Below are positions 47,369-58,051 of a stretch of 64,000 nt of DNA, one piece after another. The notes under the pieces are model-generated. The model made no database searches, was not told the DNA's origin, and saw nothing but the letters and a program-made list of their open reading frames with translations. The DNA is from Cyclobacterium sp. (GTDB taxonomy: Bacteria > Bacteroidota > Bacteroidia > Cytophagales > Cyclobacteriaceae): the NCBI RefSeq assembly GCF_014762705.1, contig NZ_JABURL010000111.1, forward strand, positions 1-64,000, in the 5' to 3' direction. The position numbers and the translations under genes are program-made. Each line of letters begins with the position of its first letter. Within the stretch, counting starts at the first letter, position 1.

Positions 47369-49222
47369 ATGCGACTTTCCTACAAAACGATTCCTATTCT
47401 ATTTTTAATCGTACTAACCTTTTTTTCTAATGCCCAGGTACCCCAGGGCCCCAAACTGATTGTCAGGGGGGATGACATGGGTTCGTCCCGGTCGGCCAAT
47501 CTTGCCAGCATCGAAACCTTCGTCAATGGCATAGAAACCTCCATAGAAGTGATGGCGATAGCTCCCTGGTTTCCGGAAGCTGCCCGCATGCTAAGGCAAA
47601 ATACAGGAGTAGAGGTGGGACTCCATCTGGCCATTACCAGTGAATGGGATGGTGTCAAATGGAGACCGCTGAGTAATTGTCCCAGTCTGACGGATGGTGA
47701 CGGATATTTGCTTCCAAAGATAAGACCGAACCCAAATTATCCCGGACTGGCCATTCTCGATAATCCATGGAAGCTGGGGGAGGTGGAACAGGAATTTCGG
47801 GCGCAAATTGAATTGGCCCTGAAGCATGTTCCTCAAATCAACCACCTTTCCGGCCATATGGGTGCTACCGGGTTTCATCCTGATGTGGCAAATATGACTG
47901 CACGTTTGGCAAAGGAGTACGGACTTATGCTGATCGATGCGGATTTGATGCAGGAGTCGGGTATAGGCAGGACCAGCTACGCCGGTCCTAAGGGAACATC
48001 TGAAGAAAAGGAGGCTTCATTCATTCGCATGTTGGAAAACCTGGAAGCCGGAAAGGCCTACCAATTCGTAGACCACCCTTCCTATGATAATCTGGAAATG
48101 CAGGGGGTAGGCCATATCGGTTATGAGCAGGTGGCCGAGGACAGGCAGGGTGTCACGGAGACCTGGACCAGCGAAAAGGTAAAGGAGTCGATCGCCCGGT
48201 TCGGTATTGAACTGGTTGATTTCAATACCATTGTCAAGGCCTTGCCGAGAAGCGAACCTGAAAAGGAAAATGTCGATCCTGCTGCCATACAGGAATACCT
48301 TGAAGCAGTTAAAAGCCATGATCAGGATCTGCACAGCCTGATGATCCTCAGAAATGGGAAAGTGGTATTCGAGCATTGGCTGGGCGATAATGCGGCCAAT
48401 AAGTCCCATGTCATGTTTTCTGTAAGCAAAACCTTTACGGCTACTGCCATCGGTTTTGCCGTACAGGAAGGGCTGTTGGATGTCTCCGATAAGGTGATTT
48501 CATTTTTTCCTGACCAGCTACCAAAAGAGATGAGCCAAAACCTGGAGGCACTGGAAATCAGGCATTTACTTACTATGAGCGTGGGGCACGATGTGGATCC
48601 TACAGGTATTCTGCGGGAGCGTGCTGATGCGGACTGGGTGGAGGCATTTTTAGCCTTTCCAATTCCCCATAAGCCCGGAGAGCAGTTTGTTTACAATAGC
48701 CTGGCCACCTACATGCTATCTGCGATTCTTACCAAAGTGAGTGGCGAGCGGCTTCTGGACTACCTGCAGTCCAGGCTTTTCAGGCCTCTGGGAATCACCG
48801 GAGCTACCTGGGATAAAAGTCCTCAGGGCATCGCTATCGGAGGTTGGGGGCTAAAGGTGAAGACGGAGGACATGGCCAAATTGGGACAATTTTACCTGCA
48901 AAAGGGAAAATGGAATGGCAAGCAACTTCTCAAGGAATCCTGGTTTGAGGAGGCGACTTCAAAACAAGTCCCATCACTTCCTGCAGGAGTGAAAAGGGAA
49001 AACCTGAAAGTGAAAACAAAGGACTCTGACTGGTTGCAGGGCTATGGTTACCAGCTATGGCAAAGCCGCCACAACTCCTACCGGGCAGATGGCCGGGATG
49101 GGCAATTTATCCTGGTGCTTCCGGAAAAAAATGCAGTGATTGTAACCACTGCCAATATTTCCAATATGCAAGCGGAACTCAATTTGATTTGGGAACACCT
49201 ATTGCCGGCGTTCGAGGACTAG
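47369..49222 (+). CDS. Fusion: YdjC/ChbG-like carbohydrate deacetylase + serine beta-lactamase-like hydrolase
   Basis: Signal peptide; LIVRGDDMGSSRSAN and GHMGATGFHPD (YdjC-type); SVSKTFTATAIG (SxxK) and YNS (YxS) in the C-terminal half. Confidence 0.88.
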   Translation: MRLSYKTIPILFLIVLTFFSNAQVPQGPKLIVRGDDMGSSRSANLASIETFVNGIETSIEVMAIAPWFPEAARMLRQNTGVEVGLHLAITSEWDGVKWRPLSNCPSLTDGDGYLLPKIRPNPNYPGLAILDNPWKLGEVEQEFRAQIELALKHVPQINHLSGHMGATGFHPDVANMTARLAKEYGLMLIDADLMQESGIGRTSYAGPKGTSEEKEASFIRMLENLEAGKAYQFVDHPSYDNLEMQGVGHIGYEQVAEDRQGVTETWTSEKVKESIARFGIELVDFNTIVKALPRSEPEKENVDPAAIQEYLEAVKSHDQDLHSLMILRNGKVVFEHWLGDNAANKSHVMFSVSKTFTATAIGFAVQEGLLDVSDKVISFFPDQLPKEMSQNLEALEIRHLLTMSVGHDVDPTGILRERADADWVEAFLAFPIPHKPGEQFVYNSLATYMLSAILTKVSGERLLDYLQSRLFRPLGITGATWDKSPQGIAIGGWGLKVKTEDMAKLGQFYLQKGKWNGKQLLKESWFEEATSKQVPSLPAGVKRENLKVKTKDSDWLQGYGYQLWQSRHNSYRADGRDGQFILVLPEKNAVIVTTANISNMQAELNLIWEHLLPAFED

Positions 49223-49894
49223 GTTTAATTCAATAAATACCTCTAGAATAAAAAGGCTTTTTGAGGAAGTAGGAAGGAGGAAATTTCTCTTTTTCAAACA
49301 GTTTTTTAAAATACAAAACCGTTTTCCTATCCTAAAAAAATACCTGCAGCCACCCGTCTTAATTCATTTTTGTAAACTATTTGGAATACCCTATATCATG
49401 CAGCTCATGCCTATGTGTTCCTTATAACTATTTGGTTTAGAAAAATTTGAGCTTTTATTTGGGAGAAAAGTTCAGCCATATAGCATGCCCGTTTTATAAA
49501 GGGTCAGGTATTTTCCTTTGCTTAAGGTTGGCTATCTGGTAGATGTACTGAGTCTTATGGGAAATGGATTGGACCTGTAAATCCACAAGCTGAGCCGCTT
49601 TTTTTAAGAAGCCATTGCCATCCCAAAAAGAGGGCTGCGCTTGAGGTTTAATTTTTTAATTGGATTTGAATGGCTGCTACAATACAAGTTAGATAATATT
49701 TCCCTTAATTGACTAAATATACAATTTAAGTTCGTTATAAATATTTTTTAAAACATAATATTTTATAAAAAAGTTTTAATTAAATTTATTTGTTAACTTA
49801 GGTTTTAAAAAAGTTAAACCATGAGATTTATATCAATTTAACAATTGCAAATCAATAAATCAGATCTAACAAAAACCCATTTTAACCAACCAAA

Positions 49895-51571
49895 ATGAAA
49901 AAAGTCAGAAATCTATTTCTACTTGGGCTCCTTGTTTTGAGCCTGTATTCCTGCAAACAGGAGAAAAAACAGGAGCCTGAGACGGTGGCTACTGAAATCC
50001 GACAATGGAAGCCTGAAGATACCCGAAGTTTGTCTGGAGTAACCGCCAAACGGGGCCTGATCCACAACTCTGAAAAGAGCACTCCCGGATACTTGCTTTA
50101 TGAGCCATCCAATAGCACCTACACTTATCTATTGAACAAGAAAGGGGAGTTAGTGCATGTCTGGAACGCCGATCTGAATTCCATGAATTCCTATCTTCAG
50201 CCCAATGGGCACTTGATCCGCCTGGAACGTGACGAGGACTTTCCCACTTTTGCAGCCGGTGGCCAGGCAGGCCGTATCCGCGAATACGACTGGGATGGCA
50301 CTATTCTTTGGAACTTCAAGTACTACAGTGAGACGGAATTGATCCACCACGATATCGAGGTAATGCCAAACGGGAATATCCTTGCGATTTCCTATGATGC
50401 ATTGACGCCCAAGGAAGCGATTGCAATGGGTAAAGATCCACAGCATATACCCAAAGCAGGGATTTGGCTCGATAAAATCATCGAGATTCAACCTACCAAA
50501 CCTGAAGGGGGAAAGGTTGTCTGGAAATGGCATATGAAAGACCATTTGGTGCAGGATTTAGATGATACAAAGGCCAACTACGGGCTGTTGTCCGAAAATC
50601 CAAGAAAGATCAACCTTAATATTTCAAGTGGGGAAGCAGGGCCTCCCATGACCCAGGAACAGGTAGACCATATGAAACAAATGGGCATGATGACCTCCAA
50701 TGCTACGGTAGACAACCGGGGATCAGACCTAACCCATACCAATGCCATATCTTATAACCCAGACCTGGATCAAATCGTCATAAGTGTTCCCGGATTTAGC
50801 GAAATATTGGTGATTGACCACAGTACCTCCATGGCAGAGGCCAAAGGCAGTACAGGGGGCAAAGCAGGACATGGCGGAGATTTACTGTATCGCTGGGGTA
50901 ATTCGGTAAACTATGGTTGGGGTACAGAGGAAAATCAACAATTATTTGGCCAGCATGATGTGAAATGGATACCCAAAGGCTATCCCGGTGAAGGAAAGCT
51001 GATGGTTTTCAATAATGATATCCGCAACCCTGAAAGTAAATTACCAAACATGTGGGCTGCCCTTGGAGGGGCAGACTCGCCTGAAATAAACGTTACCATT
51101 GGCGATGTGGGTAATTATAGTGCGATCTATGAATGGGCCATTCCCAAAGATAGCGAGGGCAACTATTCTATGACGGAGGGAGGGGCCTTTGGCCCGGAGG
51201 AACCCGACTGGTCTTATACAGCTCCGGACAAGTATTCTTTTTATTCAGCCTTTATCTCTGGAGCACATCGATTAAAAAATGGCCATACCCTGATTACCCA
51301 GGGCATGCAGGGGCGCTTTTTCGAAATTGACGCAAACGGTGAAGTCGTTTGGGAATATTGGAACCCATACAAATACGATTACAAATTACCTGATGGTTCA
51401 CCTGCACAACCGGGAGGGCCTTTCATTTACGGAGTTTTCAGAGGCACTTTATACCCAGCCGATTTCGAGGCTTTTAATGGCAAGGAACTGGTTCCGGTAA
51501 CTCCGCAACCAGCGCCTTCCATTTTTAAAATGCCGCCTCCGCCAACGCAAGCCTCTGCCTCTATTCAATAA
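49895..51571 (+). CDS. Arylsulfotransferase (ASST)-like lipoprotein
   Basis: Lipobox LYSCKQ; PGYLLYEPSNSTYTYLLNKKGELVHVWN; YDWDGTILWNF; HHDIEVMPNGNILAI. Confidence 0.88.
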   Translation: MKKVRNLFLLGLLVLSLYSCKQEKKQEPETVATEIRQWKPEDTRSLSGVTAKRGLIHNSEKSTPGYLLYEPSNSTYTYLLNKKGELVHVWNADLNSMNSYLQPNGHLIRLERDEDFPTFAAGGQAGRIREYDWDGTILWNFKYYSETELIHHDIEVMPNGNILAISYDALTPKEAIAMGKDPQHIPKAGIWLDKIIEIQPTKPEGGKVVWKWHMKDHLVQDLDDTKANYGLLSENPRKINLNISSGEAGPPMTQEQVDHMKQMGMMTSNATVDNRGSDLTHTNAISYNPDLDQIVISVPGFSEILVIDHSTSMAEAKGSTGGKAGHGGDLLYRWGNSVNYGWGTEENQQLFGQHDVKWIPKGYPGEGKLMVFNNDIRNPESKLPNMWAALGGADSPEINVTIGDVGNYSAIYEWAIPKDSEGNYSMTEGGAFGPEEPDWSYTAPDKYSFYSAFISGAHRLKNGHTLITQGMQGRFFEIDANGEVVWEYWNPYKYDYKLPDGSPAQPGGPFIYGVFRGTLYPADFEAFNGKELVPVTPQPAPSIFKMPPPPTQASASIQ

Positions 51572-51602
51572 CCTAAAATAACCAACCATAAAACCACAAA
51601 CA

Positions 51603-52283
51603 ATGTCGATAAAAATTATAGGTGCCGGATTTCCCAGAACGGGTACCACTACCCTTAAAGAATCCCTGGAGTCACTAGGGTTCAAGCATGTTTATCATAT
51701 GAAAGAACTTCTGGTCAACCCTGATATGCTTCATTACTGGCAAACGCTTGCCGAAACGGGTGATACCGATTGGGAAAGCCTTTACCAGGGTTATGATGCT
51801 ACCGTAGATTTTCCGGGCTATCCCTGGTACAAAGAACATATGAAAAAATACCCTGACGCAAAAGTGATCCTTACGGTGAGAGACTTTGAAGCCTGGTATA
51901 AAAGTGTCGACAGTACTGTTTTCCGGGCTGGTCCACAGACCCCTGCGGAAAAGATCAAAATGATGGGCAAACTGCTTTTCAGCGCAAGGGCACGCAAGGT
52001 GGTCAAATGTATTAAATTCTTTAAAAAAATATTTTTTGCGAACAAGTTACAGGGCAAATTTAAAGAAAAAGAATTTGCCAGGAAGACCTGGGAAGACCAT
52101 ATCACCGATGTAAAGGCCACCGTTCCCAAAGACAAGTTGCTTGTATATGATGTGCGCGACGGTTGGGGGCCTCTTTGCAAGTTTTTAGGCGTCCCGGAAC
52201 CGGCCGAACCATTGCCACATTTGAACAAGAAAGAGAATTTCAAGGAAATGCTCCCCCAATTAATGAAAGGCAAAATGGTTTAA
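51603..52283 (+). CDS. Sulfotransferase-family protein
   Basis: IIGAGFPRTGTTTLKESLESLGFKHVYHM P-loop-like start; PDAKVILTVRDFEAWYKSV. Confidence 0.85.
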   Translation: MSIKIIGAGFPRTGTTTLKESLESLGFKHVYHMKELLVNPDMLHYWQTLAETGDTDWESLYQGYDATVDFPGYPWYKEHMKKYPDAKVILTVRDFEAWYKSVDSTVFRAGPQTPAEKIKMMGKLLFSARARKVVKCIKFFKKIFFANKLQGKFKEKEFARKTWEDHITDVKATVPKDKLLVYDVRDGWGPLCKFLGVPEPAEPLPHLNKKENFKEMLPQLMKGKMV

Positions 52284-52308
52284 CCAACAGTAATCGTCAT
52301 TTAATATT

Positions 52309-52342
52309 AATGCCCCCATTGGTCAGCATCAACGGGGGCATT
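52309..52342 (+). terminator. Rho-independent-like hairpin
   Basis: AATGCCCCC...GGGGGCATT after the sulfotransferase. Confidence 0.6.
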
Positions 52343-52362
52343 AATTATAAAAACCCACCCCT

Positions 52363-53550
52363 ATGAATACCGAAAGCTGGCAAGTAAAAGCAACTTTGTT
52401 GTTGGTAAGCAGTCTTACCATTATGTCGATGATCACCATCTCGGCCTCCCTTCCCGATATGACCATAGCCTTTTCTGAACTGTCCAACGGGCCTGCATTG
52501 GTAAAGCTTTCCTTATCTTTTCCTGCACTTTTTATAGCCATCATTGCAGTGTTCGCCGGCCTGGTAATCGATCGCTTTGGCAGACTCAAATTACTGGGGA
52601 TAGCGCTTGTCTTTTATGCAATTGGCGGAAGTTCAGGTTATTGGCTCGATAACCTCTACCTCATCCTTGCCGGCAGGGCTCTTCTTGGAATTTGTGTCGG
52701 TATTACCATGACCATTGTTATTACCCTTGTTGCAGATTATTACCAGGGAAAATCAAGACAAAAATTTGCCGGATTGCAAATTGCCGTGATGTCCATTGGA
52801 GGCATTGTATTCGTAACGCTGGGAGGCTTCCTGGCAGATATCAATTGGCGGATACCCTTTTTATTGTATTTTTTTTCCATACTGGTTTTACCGGCAACCT
52901 ATTTGTATCTGAAAGAACCCAAAGAAAGTATCCTTTCCCAACGATCGGATGCGGTTATAAAATCTCCTCCGATCATCTGGCTGGTGTTCTTTAATATGAT
53001 GTTGATGTGGATTATGTTTTTTATCATTCCCGTGCAAATCCCCTTTTATTTGAAAACCATTGGCGTAGAGACAAATGCCCTGATTGGAATTGCAATCGCT
53101 TCAACAACATTGTTTTCTGCGATTTCATCATTCTCCTTTTCACGTATAAAAGATAGGTTGAGCTTTCAACAGATTTTCGGCATTGGTTACCTTTTGATGG
53201 CTCTTGGATTTGCGAGTATTGCCATGGGCAACAGTTATTCCATGGTCATGGTAGGGATGCTATTGTCCGGCCTGGGCATGGGACTCATGATTCCCAATGC
53301 CAATGTATGGATAATGCAATTGGCCCCGCCTGAAATAAGAGGGAAGGAAATGGGCCGGTTGACCACTTTTTGGTTTATGGGGCAGTTTATTTCGCCCATT
53401 GTGTTGTTGCCATTTTTAAATACCTTTTCCCATTCCCAGCTATTTTTTTTGATGGCGGGTGTATTAGTGGTATTAAGTATTGGTTTTTTTAGCACCCATC
53501 TCTGGTTGTCAAAAAGCAAAAAAAATAATTTGGTTGGTCAACGTTTATGA
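52363..53550 (+). CDS. MFS transporter
   Basis: 12-TM-like pattern; GLVIDRFGRLKLLG loop; drug/metabolite exporter-like. Confidence 0.92.
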   Translation: MNTESWQVKATLLLVSSLTIMSMITISASLPDMTIAFSELSNGPALVKLSLSFPALFIAIIAVFAGLVIDRFGRLKLLGIALVFYAIGGSSGYWLDNLYLILAGRALLGICVGITMTIVITLVADYYQGKSRQKFAGLQIAVMSIGGIVFVTLGGFLADINWRIPFLLYFFSILVLPATYLYLKEPKESILSQRSDAVIKSPPIIWLVFFNMMLMWIMFFIIPVQIPFYLKTIGVETNALIGIAIASTTLFSAISSFSFSRIKDRLSFQQIFGIGYLLMALGFASIAMGNSYSMVMVGMLLSGLGMGLMIPNANVWIMQLAPPEIRGKEMGRLTTFWFMGQFISPIVLLPFLNTFSHSQLFFLMAGVLVVLSIGFFSTHLWLSKSKKNNLVGQRL

Positions 53551-54153
53551 TGGCTATGTTGCTTTGAAGAATTATCGGATAAGATTGGTTGTAGGAGCAC
53601 ACGGGACATTTTTGTGGGTCTGAATTTTATGAATCAAAGTCGTTTACGAACAAGTTCATTGTATAGATTACAGGGCAAAATCGAGAACGGTATCCTTGCA
53701 AAAGATGAACTTTTTAGGATTGTCTGCTTAAAGGTGAAATCGGTAAATGAATATATACCAAAAACAGCAATAGAAATTTACCCTGGTATATATTAGTTTG
53801 TTATTCCTGCGGATCAATGTCACCGTTTTGTCCGCTTATTTCAATTTTTCTCCATGGGCCCGACATTTTACCTGTATTTCAAATCCTTATTGATCCCCGG
53901 AGTTTTAGTTGAAAAGAACGTGATCGTTACCCTTTTTTCCTATCTTTATCAATTGCTTCTTAATTTCACACTTTCATACCTAACAAAACTGATCGTAAGG
54001 GGTATGGATAGTGCGATTTTAAATGAAAACTGCCCATTTATATCCATTACTGTTCCCAAATAGGGGTCTTCTGTTACTATTGTTGCTCCAGGAAGGGGAT
54101 ATCCTAATGGGTCTCGGACAGTACCCTTCCAGAGGCCATATGAGTAGCTCGCA

Positions 54154-54519
54154 TCAACAACAAGTTGGCCGTTTGGTTAATGGTTTGTTCACCATAATTA
54201 GTCGGTTTTTAAAAGAGGAAGATGCCATGGAAATCGCCCAGGCAACCTGCTGGGTTCGAACAGTTAGTTCCAATAGTAATTTTTTGTAGGCCTTCGTTTG
54301 AGTCGTATGTTGCACCTTTTGGTCTGCCAGGTATTCATGGTTCAGTACCATGGCTTTTTTTACCAGATAAACTATGGGATTAAACCAGCAAATAACCGTC
54401 AAAAACTCCATTAGGATCAGGTCAAGATGGTGTTTTTCCCTAATATGAACCAATTCATGCTCAAGGATCATCGCTGGTTTTTTCATTGGCTTCGTGTATT
54501 TCGATAAACCGCAAGGCAT
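54154..54519 (-). pseudogene. Truncated M56/BlaR1-like peptidase fragment
   Basis: MILEHELVHIREKHHLDLILMEFLTVICWFNPIVYLVKKAMVLNHEYLADQKV with HExxH; no N-terminal TMs and no full C-terminus. Confidence 0.75.
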
Positions 54520-54858
54520 GTGAAGCGTGTTTCTTATGGTTTCTGTGCGAAGATCAACCCTTGCCTTAGTTAGGCCAGCCTCTATTTCAGTTCTTTCCTG
54601 CTATTGGGCAGGTGGAATATACAGGTAAAAACCATATTCCGTTGAGATATATAATTTCTAAGCTAAGCCTTCATAGGTGGTTAAAAATAAAAATTGTCCG
54701 GAGTCAACGTAAGGTTTGAATCAGTAATCGGCCTTGGGTCACCCAAATATGGTTTTTGGAATGTGATTTGCACTAATTGTTATCGATTGCCCAAGAGATG
54801 GTGCTTAAAACAATTCATTTTACATTGTTTTAAATAAGAACTAAAAAACTTAGCAAAC

Positions 54859-55359
54859 ATGTCAAGCCCGGAACACAAAAAATTAATTTGGGACCTTATC
54901 AAAGATATAAAAGTAGGAATGCTCGTCACTCAAGACGAAAATGAAGACGGAGTTATGAGGGCTCGTCCAATGAGTCTCGTGCAGGATGCGTATGACGGGA
55001 GCTTATTTTTTTATACACCGAAAAGTGATGCCAAAGCCTTTGAGATAGAGCAAGACAGGGATATCTGTCTGACCTTTAGCAACCCTAAAGACAATGTGTA
55101 TGTTTCTCTTTCTGGTAAAGCCAGGATTTCTGAAGATCAGAATTTAATCGATCGGTATTGGAATCCATGGGTAGCTGCCTGGTTTAAAAATGGGAAAAAA
55201 GACCCCGACTTGGGAATGCTTGTGGTAAAAATTAACAAAGGCGAGCACTGGGATTCAAAAAATAACAAGCTGGTCCAGCTTTTTGAGATTGCCAAATCAA
55301 ACCTGATTAAGTCGGAAATCCCCAATTTGGGTGAGAATGAAAAATTTGGAACGGAATAG
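54859..55359 (+). CDS. Pyridoxamine-5'-phosphate-oxidase-fold (general stress protein) protein
   Basis: LIKDIKVGMLVTQDENEDGVMRARPMSLVQDAYDGSLFFYTPKSDAK. Confidence 0.9.
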   Translation: MSSPEHKKLIWDLIKDIKVGMLVTQDENEDGVMRARPMSLVQDAYDGSLFFYTPKSDAKAFEIEQDRDICLTFSNPKDNVYVSLSGKARISEDQNLIDRYWNPWVAAWFKNGKKDPDLGMLVVKINKGEHWDSKNNKLVQLFEIAKSNLIKSEIPNLGENEKFGTE

Positions 55360-55380
55360 CAATGAGATACTCACAGGTAT

Positions 55381-55417
55381 AACAAAGCCTTTGGAATGAT
55401 TTCCTGAGGCTTTGTTG
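55381..55417 (+). terminator. Hairpin terminator
   Basis: AACAAAGCCT...AGGCTTTGTT stem after the 54859-55359 CDS. Confidence 0.6.
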
Positions 55418-55711
55418 TTCCACAAAATGGGTATTGGAAATTTTCCGCCCTATGAGGGTAAATAATCAATTTTTTTATCCTTTCTTTCAATTCTTTAAAT
55501 TAGCGCCCATTCATATTTTGAATATTACCGGCCGTTGGTTACTCTCAACCAGGTGTAACCTGTATGGTTTTTTTACAAAAAAATTACGCTTCAGCCTTGG
55601 TAGGATTCGTTAACTCTGGCGTATTATTTATTGGGGTGCACATTGGTGAGGATTTCCTTAGCCAAGAACATAAAAACACGATTCAAATACCAACGAAATT
55701 ACTTTTACCTC

Positions 55712-58051
55712 ATGGAAAATAAACTCACCATTTGGCTTTTGTGCATGATTTCGACCACATTACTGTCTTGCTCAGCCGAAGACCAAAAAACCCTGGACTT
55801 CTCGGAGGCTATCATTCTTATTTCGCCCCAAATCAACTCACCCTTGAAGGAAACTGCCGGAACTATTCTTGTCGAAGAAATCGAAAAACGCACCGGAACT
55901 TCGCTGAAAGTGAGCCGTGAATGGGATTCAAATACCCGCATTGCCCTGGTCCTGGCTTCAGATACCAGCCTCTTTGGAAAAGCCATTCCTTTCCGGAAGG
56001 GCTCCGGTGCTCCGGAACGGCAAAAAGAAGGTTATCGGATCTTTCATGAATCCAGCGAGGCAGGGAACACCCTGTGGGTGATAGGCGCAGGTGCCCGGGG
56101 AGTCCTTTATGGGATTGGCAAACTGCTACGAACAGCCCGACTGAGCAAGGGAAAAATCAGTTTGGATGAAGGCTTTGATTTTTCTGAATCCCCTCAATAT
56201 GCGCTTCGCGGCCACCAGTTTGGTTACCGGAATACCGCCAACTCCTGGGATGCCTGGACAGTGGAGCAATTTGACCAGCATTTCAGGGAACAGGTGCTCT
56301 TTGGAGCCAATGCGTTTGAAAACATTCCCTTTCAGAAAATGAATTCCAGCCCACACTTTAAGGTGGACCCGCAAGTAATGGAAGTGGAGTTGAGCAAAAT
56401 TTGTGAAAAATACGGTGCTGATTATTGGGTTTGGACACCGGCGCCCCGGGACCTGACTGAAGCAGGCGCCCATCAGGAGGGTTTGGAGACACAGGAGGCC
56501 TTTTTTGCCAAATGCCCCCGTTTGGATGCGGTATTTGTCCCAGGTGGAGACCCGGGCGAAAACCATCCGTCCGATCTGATACCCTACCTGGAGGATCTGT
56601 CAAAGGTTTTGAAGGAATACCATCCGGAAGCCGGCATTTGGGTTTCCTTACAGGGTTTTAACAAAGAGAAGGTAACCTATTTTTTTGATTACCTGGAAAA
56701 GAATAGCCCGGATTGGTTAAAGGGCTTGGTTTATGGCCCCAGTAGTCCTCCCATAGCCCTTGAACGGGAGCTTTTGCCGGAAAAATATATGCACAGATTT
56801 TATCCCGATATTACCCATACCATTCGCTGTCATTATCCCGTGGAAAACTGGGATCAGGCCTTCGCCCTGACCCTGGGAAGGGAACCCTGCAACCCTCAGC
56901 CAGAAATGTACACAAGGCTTTTTCAAAGGGACAGCCCTTATACCGATGGTTTTATTACTTATTCCGATGGTACCCACGACGATGTTAACAAGGTTATATG
57001 GAGCCAGTTGGGTTGGGATCCGGGAAAAGCCCCTCCCACCATCGTTTCGGAGTATACCCGCTTCTACTTTGGTCATGAGGTAGGAGAGGAGGCCGCAAGG
57101 GGTATATTCGCCTTGGAAGAAAATTGGGATGGTCCCATTTTGGAGAATCCAGCTATAGAAAAAACCCTGGCCTTGTGGAAAAGGATGGAAGCTGCTAACC
57201 CCCAGCTGTCCGGTAACTGGCGCTGGCAGCAATTGCTGATGCGGGCCTATTACGATGCCTATATACGGGACCGGCTGGCCTTCGAAAAAAGTCTGGAGGC
57301 TGAAGCCTACGAAATCCTGGCCGAGGCAGATTCCATTGGAGCTGATCAGGCCATGTACAAAGCCCTGCAACAACTGCAAAAAGCAGATACAGACCCCGTT
57401 TCTCAGGAACTAAAGGAAAAAGTGTTGGCCTATGCTGAAATGCTATTCAAAAGCATAGGCGCACAGAGCAGTGTGGAAAAGTACCAGGCAAGCGGTGCAG
57501 AAAGGGGTGCGATTTTAGATTTTATTGATTACCCGCTCAACAACCGCTGGTGGCTGGAAGACGAGTTTGATAAAATACGCAATTTTGGATCTGAAGCAGA
57601 AAAATTGGCTCGGTTGGACTTTATCCGAAGCTATGAATCACCGGGAGAAGGCAGTTTTTACGACAATATTTCAAGTGCAGATGCGCGGCATGTAACCTCC
57701 AAAACCGATGATGCCATCGACTTTTTATGGGAAAGCAACGGGATCAGCCGCAAGCGGCTTTCTACGCAGCTCTTTCAGTTTACTCCCACCCTGGACTACG
57801 ATGAGCTGGATCCTGAATCCGATTACCTGATCCGGGTATCAGGCTTTGGTGAAGCCCTTTTGCGGGCCAATGGACAACGGCTTACACCTACCAGGTACGA
57901 GAAGGGCTATGAGGAATTTAAGGAATTCCCAATTCCCAGGGAGCTGATCAGCGAAGGCAAACTAAAAATCAGTTTTGACAAACCCGATGAGGAGCACCTG
58001 AATTGGAGGCAGCAGTCGCGGGTAACCGACGTTTGGGTTATCAAACAATAA
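55712..58051 (+). CDS. GH115/GH67-superfamily-like alpha-glucuronidase-type glycosidase, lipoprotein
   Basis: Lipobox LLSCSAED; N-terminal LKETAGTILVEEIEKRTG; VIGAGARGVLYGIGKLLR; LRGHQFGYRNTANSWDAW. Confidence 0.75.
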   Translation: MENKLTIWLLCMISTTLLSCSAEDQKTLDFSEAIILISPQINSPLKETAGTILVEEIEKRTGTSLKVSREWDSNTRIALVLASDTSLFGKAIPFRKGSGAPERQKEGYRIFHESSEAGNTLWVIGAGARGVLYGIGKLLRTARLSKGKISLDEGFDFSESPQYALRGHQFGYRNTANSWDAWTVEQFDQHFREQVLFGANAFENIPFQKMNSSPHFKVDPQVMEVELSKICEKYGADYWVWTPAPRDLTEAGAHQEGLETQEAFFAKCPRLDAVFVPGGDPGENHPSDLIPYLEDLSKVLKEYHPEAGIWVSLQGFNKEKVTYFFDYLEKNSPDWLKGLVYGPSSPPIALERELLPEKYMHRFYPDITHTIRCHYPVENWDQAFALTLGREPCNPQPEMYTRLFQRDSPYTDGFITYSDGTHDDVNKVIWSQLGWDPGKAPPTIVSEYTRFYFGHEVGEEAARGIFALEENWDGPILENPAIEKTLALWKRMEAANPQLSGNWRWQQLLMRAYYDAYIRDRLAFEKSLEAEAYEILAEADSIGADQAMYKALQQLQKADTDPVSQELKEKVLAYAEMLFKSIGAQSSVEKYQASGAERGAILDFIDYPLNNRWWLEDEFDKIRNFGSEAEKLARLDFIRSYESPGEGSFYDNISSADARHVTSKTDDAIDFLWESNGISRKRLSTQLFQFTPTLDYDELDPESDYLIRVSGFGEALLRANGQRLTPTRYEKGYEEFKEFPIPRELISEGKLKISFDKPDEEHLNWRQQSRVTDVWVIKQ

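Noticed and set aside
56717-57379. 220-aa minus-strand ORF inside the alpha-glucuronidase-like gene
   Set aside because: Antisense to a strong CDS, no recognisable domain.
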